A DNA stretch of 64,000 nt from Hyphomicrobiales bacterium (lineage in GTDB: Bacteria > Pseudomonadota > Alphaproteobacteria > Rhizobiales > Rhizobiaceae), in NCBI GenBank assembly GCA_900466945.1, contig UBNV01000021.1, positions 186,001 to 250,000 on the forward strand, read 5' to 3'. Position 1 is the first letter of the stretch; the number at the start of each line of letters is the position of its first letter. The notes below the pieces were generated by a model. The model was not told the origin of the DNA. It saw only the letters and a list, made by a program, of their open reading frames with translations, and made no database searches. Made by a program: the position numbers and the translations under genes. Below are positions 52,027 through 63,167 of this stretch, piece by piece.

Positions 52027-52314
52027 TCAGACGCCCTCGACGACCACCATCTCGGCATCAGCCACTTCCTGGCGGATCTTCGCGGCAATCTGGTATTCCG
52101 GCGAGTTGTAGCAGTCGACGGCTGCCTGATGCGAGGGGAACTCGATCACCACGTTGCGGGTCCGTGCCTGGCCTTCGAGCTCGGTGAATGCACCGCCACG
52201 GGCGAGGAAGTTCGCGCCATACTTCTCGAAGGCGGGTTTTGCAGCTGCGACATAGTCCTTGTAGCGCTCTGCGTCCCGGATATCCACGCGTGCGATCCAA
52301 TAACCCTTGGCCAT
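52027..52314 (-). CDS. DUF1330 domain protein
   Basis: A 95-residue cytoplasmic protein of the ferredoxin-like dimeric alpha-beta barrel type: KGYWIARVDIRDAERYKDYVAAAKP, RNVVIEFPSHQAAVDCYNSPEYQ. The ATG at 52314 follows GGGAGGAAGAC. It is adjacent to pyrF on the same strand. No function is known for the family. Confidence 0.9.
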   Translation of the reverse strand: MAKGYWIARVDIRDAERYKDYVAAAKPAFEKYGANFLARGGAFTELEGQARTRNVVIEFPSHQAAVDCYNSPEYQIAAKIRQEVADAEMVVVEGV

Positions 52315-52338
52315 GTCTTCCTCCCGGTTTGTCTTCAA

Positions 52339-53043
52339 TTACGCCTGCTTGGCGAGTGCTTCGTCCATCTCGGCGAGGATCGCAAGGGCGGCTGCCTTCG
52401 GATCTTCGGCCTTGACGATCGGGCGCGCCACGACGAGATGGCTGGAGCCGGCCGCAATCGCGTCCGAGGGCGTCATGACGCGCTTCTGGTCGCCCTTGTC
52501 CGCGCCGGCCGGCCGGATGCCGGGGGTCACGATCGCCATCTTCGGCCCGACGACGCCCCGGACGGCCGAGGCTTCTTCCGCCGAGCAGACGACACCGCCC
52601 ATGCCAGCGATGCGGGCCTGTTCGGCGCGCTTCAGCACCAGCGTATGCGGATCATATTCGTAACCGGCATCAGCGAGGTCCTGTTCGTCCATCGAGGTGA
52701 GCACGGTGACGCCGAGCAGGCAGAGGCCGGAGCCTTCTGCTGCCTTCACGGCGGCTGCCATGGCTTTCGGATAGGCATGCAGGGTCAGCATGGTCATGCC
52801 CATGCGCGCGATGTTCTCGACCGCCGACGCCACCGTGTTGTCGATGTCGAGCAGCTTCATGTCGAGGAAGACCTGCTTGCCCTCCCGCGCGAGGTCGCGG
52901 GCGAATTCGAGCCCGCCGGCAAAGGCGAGCTGGTAGCCGATCTTGTAGAATGAGATGCTGTCGCCGAGCGTGGAGACGACCCGCTCCGCTTCCTGGACCG
53001 TCGGAACATCCAGTCCGACGATGAGACGATGACGTGCGCTCAC
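52339..53043 (-). CDS. pyrF: Orotidine 5'-phosphate decarboxylase
   Basis: The 234-residue TIM barrel converts OMP to UMP. The first strand LIVGLDVPTVQEAE holds Asp12, and the signature FLDMKLLDIDNT gives Asp61, Lys63, Asp66 and Thr70. The start is GTG at 53043 with AGGAG 8 bases upstream; an ATG-based frame from 53181 would add 46 residues and overlap the phosphatase gene. It follows that gene by 2 bp, so the two are likely co-translated. Confidence 0.96.
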   Translation of the reverse strand: MSARHRLIVGLDVPTVQEAERVVSTLGDSISFYKIGYQLAFAGGLEFARDLAREGKQVFLDMKLLDIDNTVASAVENIARMGMTMLTLHAYPKAMAAAVKAAEGSGLCLLGVTVLTSMDEQDLADAGYEYDPHTLVLKRAEQARIAGMGGVVCSAEEASAVRGVVGPKMAIVTPGIRPAGADKGDQKRVMTPSDAIAAGSSHLVVARPIVKAEDPKAAALAILAEMDEALAKQA

Positions 53044-53045
53044 GT

Positions 53046-53630
53046 TTAAAACTCCTGCCAGATCTCCATGGCCGTCCAGTCGCATGAGACGCGCCGGTCT
53101 GCAAGGGAGAAGCAGAAAAGATTGCCACCGCCCCCAGGTTGATCCTGGCTCCGGGATATGGGGATGCCTGACAAATGACATTTCAGCAGGGTGCCGACGC
53201 CGCCGTGACCGACAAACGCGATCGGCTTGTTCGTGTCGTGCGTCGCAAGGATCGCATCCACAGCTCCGACGATGCGGGCCTGCGCATCTATCGCACGCTC
53301 CCAGCCGCGATAGCTCTCAGCCGGATGGGCGAAGAACCAGTCGGCCGCCTTCTCGAAGTCGGGAGGCGCGAGGAAGCCGGTCGCCGAGCGATCGTTTTCG
53401 TGCATCGTCTCCCGGGTCTCGACCTTGATCCCGGTCGCTAGGGCCAGGATTTCCGAAGTCTCGATCGCCTTGCGCTCGCCGCTGCTGACGATCCGCGTCA
53501 GGCGTCGCACCCAGGCTTGGCCGGCGCAGGCTTCTGCTCGTGCCCGCCCGATGGCCGACAAGCCCCAGTCGGGGACAGGGACTGCCGGATCGATCTCCAC
53601 TTGCGGGTGAGTGATATAGAGCCCGAACAT
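53046..53630 (-). CDS. Histidine-phosphatase-fold protein with altered RHG motif
   Basis: The 194-residue protein resembles phosphoglycerate-mutase-like phosphatases. Where the catalytic RHG should be it has THP (Thr7-His8-Pro9). The nucleophilic His8, Arg53 (GERKAIET), Glu78 and His142 (FVGHGGVG) remain. Loss of the first Arg could weaken catalysis. A longer start at 53663 would overlap pmtA. pyrF follows in 2 bp; the substrate is unknown. Confidence 0.85.
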   Translation of the reverse strand: MFGLYITHPQVEIDPAVPVPDWGLSAIGRARAEACAGQAWVRRLTRIVSSGERKAIETSEILALATGIKVETRETMHENDRSATGFLAPPDFEKAADWFFAHPAESYRGWERAIDAQARIVGAVDAILATHDTNKPIAFVGHGGVGTLLKCHLSGIPISRSQDQPGGGGNLFCFSLADRRVSCDWTAMEIWQEF

Positions 53631-53641
53631 GGAAGGCGTGC

Positions 53642-54235
53642 TCAGGCCTTGCGGTAGATCCACAGCTGCGCCGGTGGAATGTTGCGCACGACAAAATCGA
53701 AATGCTGGATGTGATACCGTTCCGGCTTGGCAATGATCGGCGAGACCGGGCCATAGGTGATCTGGACCACCGGTCGGCCCTCTGGAATGCGAGACAACAG
53801 GTCTTCGAGCAGCTGGATGCGCGCTTCCATCGGGAAGCTCAGCATCGGCACGGCTGATATCACGCAGTCGAAGGTCTGGTCGGCGAAGCTGCCGAGCGAG
53901 TTCTCGAGATCGAAGGCGTCGCCATGGATGAAGTTGACGCCGGCATAATCTTCGACGAGGCGGCGATAGAAGTCTTCCGAATATTCAACGGAAACGATCT
54001 TTTCGGGCGCCACGCCCCGCGCAAGGATCTGCTTGGTGATCACGCCGGTGCCAGGGCCGAGCTCGAGTACGGGCAGGCCCGACTTCAGGTCGATGACGCT
54101 CGCCATGCGCTTGGCGGTGATCGAGGATGTCGGCACGATCGCGCCGACGGTCTTGGGGCCCTGCATCATGCCCTTGAAGAAACGGATTTCCTCGTCGAAT
54201 TTCTTCTCGAACCGTTCCTTCAGTCGAATGGCCAT
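53642..54235 (-). CDS. pmtA: Phospholipid N-methyltransferase (PmtA, rhizobial type)
   Basis: The 197-residue enzyme methylates phosphatidylethanolamine to phosphatidylcholine with SAM. The pattern ERFEKKFDEEIRFFKGMMQG, then the SAM loop VLELGPGTGVIT (about 57-68), AVPMLSFPMEARIQLL and the C-terminal RYHIQHFDFVVRNIPPAQLW is highly typical of Sinorhizobium and Agrobacterium PmtA. The start at 54235 gives the family length; a longer frame from 54337 is not needed. It precedes the phosphatase and pyrF. Confidence 0.94.
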   Translation of the reverse strand: MAIRLKERFEKKFDEEIRFFKGMMQGPKTVGAIVPTSSITAKRMASVIDLKSGLPVLELGPGTGVITKQILARGVAPEKIVSVEYSEDFYRRLVEDYAGVNFIHGDAFDLENSLGSFADQTFDCVISAVPMLSFPMEARIQLLEDLLSRIPEGRPVVQITYGPVSPIIAKPERYHIQHFDFVVRNIPPAQLWIYRKA

Positions 54236-54362
54236 GATCGTCCCTCTTCTTGTTGCTGCTCGATTGCTGCGAGCCGATTGCGACAATTTTGGGCCGGCCT
54301 GTCGCAAACGCAAGAGAGAATGACGCTGGCGGGCCAAATACCCGCCAGAAAGTGTTTGGCGC

Positions 54363-55481
54363 CTAAACGCGCATCGGCATCAGGACATAAAGCGCGTCGA
54401 CGCCGGCCGTGTCGCGAATGAGCGTCGGAGAGCCGGCATCTGCGAGCAGGAAGATCGCGTCCTCGCCCGAAAGCTGGGCCGTGATGTCAAGGAGATATTT
54501 GGCATTGAAGCCGATCTCCATCGCGTCGCTTTCATAGCCGACCGCGACTTCTTCCGTGGCACTGCCGGAATCCGGATTGTTGACCGTCAGCATTAGCTGG
54601 CCGTCGGCAAGCGCAAGCTTCACGGCGCGGCCACGCTCAGATGAAATGGTCGAGACGCGGTCGACGGCGCGTGCGAAGGTCTGGCAGTCGACGCGCATTT
54701 CCTTGTCGTTCGCCTGCGGAATAACGCGCTGGTAATCGGGGAAGGTGCCGTCGATGAGCTTGGAGGTCAGAACGACCGAGCCGATGGAAAGGCGGATCTT
54801 GGAATCCGAAATCTCGATGCCGATGATCAGTTCCGGATTGTCGATCAGCTTCTGCAGTTCGCCGACCGTCTTGCGCGGAATGATGATGCCCGGCATGCCT
54901 TCCGAGCCCGAGGGCGCATCGACATCGGCGCGCGCCAGACGGTGACCGTCGGTCGCGACCGCACGCAGCTTCAACGCGCCGGAGGCCTCGATCGTGTGCA
55001 GGAAAATGCCGTTGAGATAGTAGCGCGTCTCTTCCGTCGAGATCGCAAACTGGGTGCGATCGATCAGCATCTTGAAGTCGGATGCCTTCATCTTGAAGGA
55101 ATGAGTAAAGGTGCCGGCAGTGAGATCCGGGAAGTCCGACTGCGGCAGGCACTGCAGCGAAAACTTCGAGCGGCCGGAAGCGACCGTCATCGTGCCGCCA
55201 TCCGGATTGGTGGCGAGCAGAACCTCTGAACCGTCAGGCAGCTTGCGCACGATTTCATAGAGCAGATGCGCTGGAACGGTCGTGGCGCCGGCCTGCTCGA
55301 CCATGGCAGCCGTGCTTTCGGTGATCTCGAGGTCGAGGTCTGTCGCCTTCATGTCCAGTGCCGCACCTTCGGCCTTGAGCAGCACGTTCGACAGGATCGG
55401 GATCGTATTGCGACGCTCGACCACGCGGTGCACGTGGTTCAGAGACTTGAGGAGATTGGACCGTTCAAGAGTTATACGCAT
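54363..55481 (-). CDS. dnaN: DNA polymerase III beta sliding clamp
   Basis: The 372-residue clamp encircles DNA and holds polymerase III. The three-domain repeat is complete, from MRITLERSNLLKSLNHVHRV to the C-terminal VDALYVLMPMRV. The clamp motif DGTFPDYQRVIP is seen near residue 250. dnaA and recF are not beside it, as in many alphaproteobacteria. It is divergent from rsmI with a 224-bp gap. Confidence 0.97.
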   Translation of the reverse strand: MRITLERSNLLKSLNHVHRVVERRNTIPILSNVLLKAEGAALDMKATDLDLEITESTAAMVEQAGATTVPAHLLYEIVRKLPDGSEVLLATNPDGGTMTVASGRSKFSLQCLPQSDFPDLTAGTFTHSFKMKASDFKMLIDRTQFAISTEETRYYLNGIFLHTIEASGALKLRAVATDGHRLARADVDAPSGSEGMPGIIIPRKTVGELQKLIDNPELIIGIEISDSKIRLSIGSVVLTSKLIDGTFPDYQRVIPQANDKEMRVDCQTFARAVDRVSTISSERGRAVKLALADGQLMLTVNNPDSGSATEEVAVGYESDAMEIGFNAKYLLDITAQLSGEDAIFLLADAGSPTLIRDTAGVDALYVLMPMRV

Positions 55482-55705
55482 GGGATGCTACCGCTTTCGA
55501 CGTGTCGTCTTCCGGAGTTCCGGATCGGAAAAAGGGGCCGGGCAGTCCCCGGGCCGGACGATGTGGACGGGCAAAATGGCAGCAAAAGAGCGGGAAAAGC
55601 AAGAGGCTCCAAGGTTTTCCACGCCAGTCCCCAGCAGAGCTTGCCGGAATGGTTTATGGCGGCGGCACCCTTGCCGCGAGCATGGGGGTGGAGGATAAAG
55701 GCCGC

Positions 55706-56619
<914 letters not shown>

Positions 56620-56623
<4 letters not shown>

Positions 56624-56988
56624 CGCCCAAAGGCGCGGATCGAAAACGCATCCGCGCCGAGAGGCTGGGCCGCTGGTCGGAATACCGGGCGGCGCTCGCG
56701 CTGCTCCTCAAGGGCTACCTGATCGTGGCTCTCCGCTACAAGACGAAAGCAGGCGAAGTGGACATCATTGCCCGCCGCGGCGATCTCGTCATTTTCGTCG
56801 AAGTGAAAGCCCGTAAAGATCTGCGCGCCGGTGTTGATGCCGTCGGTTACGCGGCCGAGCGGCGCATCGCGAATGCCGCAGATCATTGGCTTCGCAGGCA
56901 ATCCGATGCAACACGGCTGTCACTTCGCCATGATATCATCGTGGTGCGGCCCTGGCGCTGGCCAACCCATTTCGAGAGTGCATTTTAG
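56620..56988 (+). CDS. yraN: YraN family (UPF0102) nuclease-fold protein
   Basis: The 122-residue protein carries the restriction-like endonuclease core: EVDIIARRGDLVIFVEVKARK (E, D, EVK). YraN commonly follows rsmI, and here the start overlaps rsmI as ATGA. It may act in DNA repair or recombination, but its cellular role is not established. Confidence 0.9.
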
Positions 56989-57040
56989 CTTCGTTTCACT
57001 TTCGACCTCGAGAGAGTGAAACCTTCGTTTTGTGACAGCC

Positions 57041-57069
57041 GCGACATAAAACTTTCAAGTCGCTGTCAC
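57041..57069 (+). promoter_or_regulatory. Pho box upstream of ugpB
   Basis: GCGACAT (57041), CTTTCAA (57052) and CTGTCAC (57063) are repeated every 11 bp, with AAAA and GTCG between them, matching the PhoB consensus CTGTCAT-N4 pattern. A -10-like CTAATG lies at 57079-57084, 10 bp downstream, as expected for a PhoB-activated promoter. Confidence 0.8.
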
Positions 57070-57123
57070 GGAGCGCGCCTAATGGAGCCCTCACCGCAAC
57101 AACCGGTGGAGAGGATCTATCCC

Positions 57124-58422
57124 ATGATCAAGAAGATTTCCCTGGCCGCTCTGGCCCTGACCATGACCGCATCGACGACGCTTGCCGCGACCAACATCAC
57201 CTGGTGGCACGGCATGGGCGGCCGCAACGGCGAAGTTATCAACGAGATCGCCCAGAAGTTCAACGCTGCCCAGGCCGAATGCGTCCTGACGCCCGTCTCC
57301 AAGGGCTCCTACGAAGAAGCTCTGTCGTCCGGCATCGCCGCCTTCCGTTCGGGCGAACAGCCGAACATCCTGCAGGTCTTCGATGCCGGTGCCGCCACCA
57401 TCATCAACGCCAATGGCGCAACGATTGCTGCCGAAGACCTCCTGAAGGACAACGGTTTCGAGTTCAACCGCGAAGCCTTCATCGAAGGTGTTCGTTACTT
57501 TTACGCCGATAGCGACGGCAAGTTCGTCGGCATGCCGTTCAACTCCTCGGCGCCGATCATGTACATCAACGACGAAGCCCTGAAGAAGGCCGGCGTCGAA
57601 GCCCCGAAGACCTGGGAAGAGTTCGAAGCCATCGCTCCGAAGCTCAAGGAAGCCGGCTACCTGCCGCTCGTCCAGTCGCAGCTGACCTGGCAGTTCACCG
57701 AGAACTTCTTCTCGCGCAACAATCTCCAGTTCGCTTCGAACAACAACGGCTATGACAGCATCGTCGACACGACGATCAACGTCACCGACGAAAACCACGT
57801 CATGATGTATGACAAGCTGAAAGCCTGGTACGATCAGGGCCTGTTCGGCTACTACGGCGCTGCCTGGAACGACAATCAGAAGGTCTTCGAAGAAGGCAAG
57901 GCCGCTCTCTGGATCGGTTCCTCGGGCTCCTTCGGCGGCCTGCAGAAGACCGCCACCATGCCCTTCTCGGCAACCTTTCTGCCTTACTGGAACTCGATCG
58001 AAGGCGCTGGCGTCCACTCCTTCATCGGTGGCGCTGCCCTCTTCGCAATGGCTGGCAAGTCGGCTGAAGAAAACAAGTGCTCGGCCTCCTTCTTCAACTT
58101 CCTGACCTCGACGGAAGTCCAGAAGTTCTACCACCAGGCCACCGGCTACGTCGCCATCACCAACGCCGCTTACGAACTGTCGAAGTCGGAAGGCTACTAC
58201 AACGAAAAGCCGGCTGCCGAAGTTGGTATCCAGCAGCTACAGCTGCCGACCGCCGAGTGGAACAAGGGCTATCGCCTGGGCTTCTACCCGCAGATCCGTG
58301 CCGTGATGGAGCGCGAATACAACCGCCTCTTCGCCGGTGAGACCACGGCCAAGGACGCCATGGAAACGATCAAGAAGGAAGCCGACGAGCTTCTCGCCCG
58401 CTTCGCCAAGACGGCTGGCTGA
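57124..58422 (+). CDS. ugpB: sn-Glycerol-3-phosphate ABC transporter, substrate-binding protein
   Basis: The 432-residue periplasmic protein captures glycerol-3-phosphate. It begins with a signal peptide (MIKKISLAALALTMTASTTL, cut before ATNITW) and shows the ligand-cleft pattern WWHGMGGRNGEVINEI, PFNSSAPIMYIND, SSGSFGGLQ. The ATG at 57124 follows GGAGAGGA; earlier Mets in frame from 57016 are rejected because they precede the signal peptide. It leads the ugpBAEC operon, under a Pho box. Confidence 0.95.
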   Translation: MIKKISLAALALTMTASTTLAATNITWWHGMGGRNGEVINEIAQKFNAAQAECVLTPVSKGSYEEALSSGIAAFRSGEQPNILQVFDAGAATIINANGATIAAEDLLKDNGFEFNREAFIEGVRYFYADSDGKFVGMPFNSSAPIMYINDEALKKAGVEAPKTWEEFEAIAPKLKEAGYLPLVQSQLTWQFTENFFSRNNLQFASNNNGYDSIVDTTINVTDENHVMMYDKLKAWYDQGLFGYYGAAWNDNQKVFEEGKAALWIGSSGSFGGLQKTATMPFSATFLPYWNSIEGAGVHSFIGGAALFAMAGKSAEENKCSASFFNFLTSTEVQKFYHQATGYVAITNAAYELSKSEGYYNEKPAAEVGIQQLQLPTAEWNKGYRLGFYPQIRAVMEREYNRLFAGETTAKDAMETIKKEADELLARFAKTAG

Positions 58423-58488
58423 TCATTTCTGAAACTTGATTGGGACCCGGGGGTGACAAGCCCCCGGGACTTGCATTGAGAGGGCTCC

Positions 58489-59370
58489 ATGAAGCGCGTC
58501 CAGTTCAACTCGCGATACCTGCCGTATCTGTTCCTGCTGCCGCAGTTCGCGATCATTTCGATCTTCTTCTACTGGCCCTCGATGCAGGCGATCACCTCGT
58601 CCTTCTATATCGAGGATCCCTTCGGCTTCGGCTCGACCTTCGTTGGGGCCGATAACTACACAGATGCGCTCACCTCACCGGAATATCAGCGGATCGCCCG
58701 CTTCACGATCGGTTTCAGCCTGATCGTCACCTTTCTCGCTTTGTCGATCGGCATGCTGCTCGCCTTGAAGGCCGATGCGGTGATCCGCGGCAAGTCGGCC
58801 TACAAAACGCTGCTGATAGTCGTATATGCGATTGCCCCGCCGGTCGCCGGCCTCATCGGCATGATGCTCTTCGACCAGCATATCGGCCCCTTCGTGAAAT
58901 TCGCTGCCCTGTTCGGCTGGGAGATGAAGGTCGGCCTCAACTATTTCGACACGGCCTTCGCCATGGTCGCGGTCGCCGTCTGGAACCAGATCCCATACAA
59001 CTTCATCTTCTTCCTGTCAGGGCTACAGGGCATTCCGGCCTCGATCCGCGAGGCTGCCGCCATCGACTGCAAGTCTGGCACGCGCCGCTTCTGGACGGTC
59101 ATCCTGCCGCTGCTCACCCCGACCGCCTTCTTCCTTCTGGTCATCAACATGACCTATTCGCTCTTCGACACCTTCGGCGTCATCGACGTCATCGTGAAGG
59201 ACAAGGCAGCCAACAACCCGATCACGCTGGTCTACAAGGTCTACCTCGACGGTTTCCGCGGCAACGATCTCGGCTCATCCTCGGCCCAGTCGGTCATCCT
59301 GATGCTCGTCGTTCTGGTGCTGACCATGATCCAGTTCCGCTTCATCGAACGCCGCGTCCATTACGGTTGA
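58489..59370 (+). CDS. ugpA: Glycerol-3-phosphate ABC transporter permease
   Basis: The 293-residue inner-membrane permease has six helices and the permease loop EAAAIDCKSGTRRFWTVILP (EAAxxDG-type motif), which contacts UgpC. It is the second gene of the ugp operon and sits 66 bp after ugpB. With UgpE it forms the channel. Confidence 0.94.
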   Translation: MKRVQFNSRYLPYLFLLPQFAIISIFFYWPSMQAITSSFYIEDPFGFGSTFVGADNYTDALTSPEYQRIARFTIGFSLIVTFLALSIGMLLALKADAVIRGKSAYKTLLIVVYAIAPPVAGLIGMMLFDQHIGPFVKFAALFGWEMKVGLNYFDTAFAMVAVAVWNQIPYNFIFFLSGLQGIPASIREAAAIDCKSGTRRFWTVILPLLTPTAFFLLVINMTYSLFDTFGVIDVIVKDKAANNPITLVYKVYLDGFRGNDLGSSSAQSVILMLVVLVLTMIQFRFIERRVHYG

Positions 59371-59380
59371 GGAGAGCGCC

Positions 59381-60223
59381 ATGTATCGCACCAAATTCTT
59401 CGACCACCTGATCCTGATCGCGGGCGTGATCTTCATGCTCGGGCCGCTGGTCGTCGCCTTCACCACCTCGACCCATTCGGCCGCCGAGATCCACACCAAC
59501 GGCCTGATGCTGTCGATCGGCGATGATTTCGCTACGACCTATGACAAGGTCCTGTTCAAGTCTGGCGGCTTCACCGGCCAAGTGACCGGGCTCACCATGG
59601 CGATGAACTCGCTGATCCTGGGCCTGGGCTTTGCCATCGGGAAGATCGTGCTCTCGATGCTCGCCGCCTATGCCATCGTCTATTTCCGCTTCCGCTTTGC
59701 CACACTCGCATTCTGGCTGATCTTCACCACGCTGCTTTTGCCGCTCGAAGTGCGCATCATGCCGACCTACAAGGTCATGAGCGAACTCTCGCTCCTGAAC
59801 AGTTACCAGGGCCTGATCCTGCCGCTTCTGGCATCGGCCACCGGCACCTTCTTCTTCCGCCAGTTCTTCAAGTCGGTGCCGGACGAATTGCTCGAGGCGG
59901 CCCGCATTGACGGTGCCGGCCCCTTCAAATTCTTCATCGATATCCTGCTGCCGCTCTCGCGCACCATGATCGCCGCCGTCTTCATCATCATGTTCGTCTA
60001 TGGCTGGAACCAGTATCTCTGGCCCATGCTGATGACCACGGACGAGGGCTTCTACACGCTGATGCGCGGCATCAAGCAGATCCTGCAGGTCTGGGTCGGC
60101 TCGCAGATCCCCGATTACAACGAAGCCTTTGCCATGGCCGTGCTCGCACTGCTGCCCCCCGTCATCGTGGTGGTGGTGTTCCAGAGCTGGTTCATCAAGG
60201 GCCTCACCGAAACCGACAAGTAA
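59381..60223 (+). CDS. ugpE: Glycerol-3-phosphate ABC transporter permease
   Basis: The 280-residue permease has six helices and the loop EAARIDGAGPFKFFIDILLP, a clear EAA motif. A ten-base gap follows ugpA. It pairs with UgpA. An IPDYNEAFAMAVLALLPPVI segment at the C-terminus is typical of the subunit. Confidence 0.94.
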   Translation: MYRTKFFDHLILIAGVIFMLGPLVVAFTTSTHSAAEIHTNGLMLSIGDDFATTYDKVLFKSGGFTGQVTGLTMAMNSLILGLGFAIGKIVLSMLAAYAIVYFRFRFATLAFWLIFTTLLLPLEVRIMPTYKVMSELSLLNSYQGLILPLLASATGTFFFRQFFKSVPDELLEAARIDGAGPFKFFIDILLPLSRTMIAAVFIIMFVYGWNQYLWPMLMTTDEGFYTLMRGIKQILQVWVGSQIPDYNEAFAMAVLALLPPVIVVVVFQSWFIKGLTETDK

Positions 60224-60237
60224 AGGGAGTGCCGACC

Positions 60238-61348
<1,111 letters not shown>

Positions 61349-61350
<2 letters not shown>

Positions 61351-61381
61351 TCCGATCGAACGCATTTTAGCGATCGGGATC
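61349..61381 (+). terminator. Hairpin at the end of ugpC
   Basis: GATCCGATCG (61349-61358) pairs with CGATCGGGATC (61371-61381) with one bulged G. It overlaps the ugpC stop codon and has no T-run after it, so it may protect or weakly terminate the mRNA. Confidence 0.35.
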
Positions 61382-61437
61382 ACGTGACCTTAGGAGCTTG
61401 CTGCTAGCGTCCCCTGCGATTTGAGTGGGGGACGAAC

Positions 61438-61929
61438 ATGGCCTTGAAACTTCTTATTGCGGGAATGGCGAGTGCGGCACTCATGGTGCCGTATCGCCGC
61501 CTTGACGACCAGCCACCCGTGATCGCGGCCAATGGCGACAACCTTGCGCTCAAGGCAGCGCCGATCAATCCGGACTGGATCATCCGAGGCACCCCGCTCG
61601 CCCGGATCGGCGAGCATTCGCAAAGCACCGACGAGGCGAGCCTGACGGCCGTTTGGGACTGCACCGCCGGTGAATTCCGCTGGTTTTTCGTCTGGGACGA
61701 AACGGTGGTGATCCAGGAAGGCGAGGTGCATGTCACCGGCGAGGACGGAAGCCAGCGACTGTTGAAGGCCGGCGACATCGCCTATTTCCGCCAGGGCACC
61801 TGGTCGACCTGGCGCGTCGACAACTATGTCCGCAAGGTTGCCTTCCTACGCAAACGATTTCCGGAGCCGCTGGCGACGCTCTACCGGATACGCAATGCAC
61901 TGCGGCGCGGCAAATATTCCGCGCTCTGA
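61438..61929 (+). CDS. Cupin-domain protein
   Basis: The 163-residue protein has a Cupin_3-like fold (ureidoglycine aminohydrolase type): RWFFVWDETVVIQEGEVHVTGEDGS, LLKAGDIAYFRQGTWSTW. The first 18 residues are hydrophobic and could be a membrane anchor or signal. It follows the ugp operon by 87 bp but may be separate. Its ligand is unknown. Confidence 0.8.
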   Translation: MALKLLIAGMASAALMVPYRRLDDQPPVIAANGDNLALKAAPINPDWIIRGTPLARIGEHSQSTDEASLTAVWDCTAGEFRWFFVWDETVVIQEGEVHVTGEDGSQRLLKAGDIAYFRQGTWSTWRVDNYVRKVAFLRKRFPEPLATLYRIRNALRRGKYSAL

Positions 61930-62025
61930 CCTGAAACGGTCTTCAGCAAAATTGAGGCCGCTCGGCGTTGCTATCCCCCGCCGCACGGCCTAAATCTCCG
62001 GTACTTTCGAACGGGGACAATCCAC

Positions 62026-62973
62026 ATGGCGAAGATCACCAATGTCGCGGTCCAGATGGACCACGTATCCACGATCAACATCGCGGGCGACTCCACCTTC
62101 GCCATGAGCCTGGAAGCCCAGGCGCGCGGCTACAAGCTTTTCCATTATACGCCCGACCGGCTCTCGATGCGCGACGGCCATGTCTATGCGACCGTCGAGC
62201 CGATGGAACTGCGCGACGTGAAGGGCGACCACTTCACCCTCGGAGCGCCCGAGCGGGTGGATCTCTCCACCATGGACGTCATTCTGCTGCGTCAGGATCC
62301 GCCGTTTGACATGGCCTATATCACCTCGACCCATCTCCTGGAGCGTATTCACCCGAAGACGCTCGTCGTCAACGATCCGGCCTGGGTGCGCAATTCGCCG
62401 GAAAAGATCTTCGTCACCGAATTTGCCGACCTGATGCCGCCGACCCTGATCACCAAGGACCCAGTCGAGATCGCCCGCTTCCGTGAAGAGCAGGGCGACA
62501 TCATCCTGAAACCGCTCTACGGCAATGGCGGCGCCGGCGTCTTCCACTCGACGCGCGACGACCGCAACTTTTCCTCGCTGATGGAAATGTTCGGGCAGAT
62601 GTTCCGCGAACCCTTCATCGCGCAAGGCTATCTGCCGGCGGTGCGCAAGGGCGACAAGCGCATCATCCTCGTCGACGGCGAGCCCGTCGGCGCGATCAAC
62701 CGCGTGCCGGCCGAACACGACGCCCGCTCGAACATGCATGCAGGCGGAAGGCCCGAGCCGACCGAACTCACCGCACGCGAGCGGGAAATCTGTGCACGTA
62801 TTGGCCCAGCGCTGCGCGAACGCGGCTTCCTGCTCGTCGGAATCGACGTCATCGGTGACTACATGACCGAAATCAACGTCACCTCGCCGACCGGATTGCG
62901 GGAAGTAAAGAAGTTCGGCGGCGCCGACATCGCAGCGCTTCTCTGGGATGCGATCGAACGCAAGCGCGCCTAA
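62026..62973 (+). CDS. gshB: Glutathione synthase
   Basis: The 315-residue ATP-grasp enzyme joins gamma-glutamylcysteine and glycine. The N-terminal GshB domain (MAKITNVAVQMDHVSTINIA) and the ATP-grasp core are present: VNDPAWVRNSPEKIF, DIILKPLYGNGGAGVF, INRVPAEHDARSNMHAGG and MTEINVTSPTGLRE. A gshA is not in the window. A long hairpin follows 26 bp after the stop. Confidence 0.96.
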   Translation: MAKITNVAVQMDHVSTINIAGDSTFAMSLEAQARGYKLFHYTPDRLSMRDGHVYATVEPMELRDVKGDHFTLGAPERVDLSTMDVILLRQDPPFDMAYITSTHLLERIHPKTLVVNDPAWVRNSPEKIFVTEFADLMPPTLITKDPVEIARFREEQGDIILKPLYGNGGAGVFHSTRDDRNFSSLMEMFGQMFREPFIAQGYLPAVRKGDKRIILVDGEPVGAINRVPAEHDARSNMHAGGRPEPTELTAREREICARIGPALRERGFLLVGIDVIGDYMTEINVTSPTGLREVKKFGGADIAALLWDAIERKRA

Positions 62974-62999
62974 CGCTCTGAATCCTCTTTAGAAGTTCG

Positions 63000-63035
63000 G
63001 CGGCTGCTTCCGGTTGTTCAACCGGATGCAGCCGC
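63000..63035 (+). other. Long hairpin downstream of gshB
   Basis: A 16-base arm GCGGCTGCTTCCGGTT (63000-63015) pairs with AACCGGATGCAGCCGC (63020-63035) with one mismatch and a four-base loop. There is no strong T-run, so it may be an RNA-stabilising stem or a weak terminator. Confidence 0.5.
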
Positions 63036-63167
63036 TTGGCTATCTGAAGATGCGGATGTTCCGTAAATGTTCTTGCGCTCGAATGCCTCTTATGCGAGAT
63101 TGTTTCTGCCGCCACACGCAATATGAAGTTGCATTGGCGACGATAGGTCGATCGGCGAGGGCGGGCG

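Noticed and set aside
52816..53181. A longer pyrF from ATG at 53181
   Set aside because: It would add 46 residues absent from the family and overlap the phosphatase gene; the GTG at 53043 has AGGAG in place.
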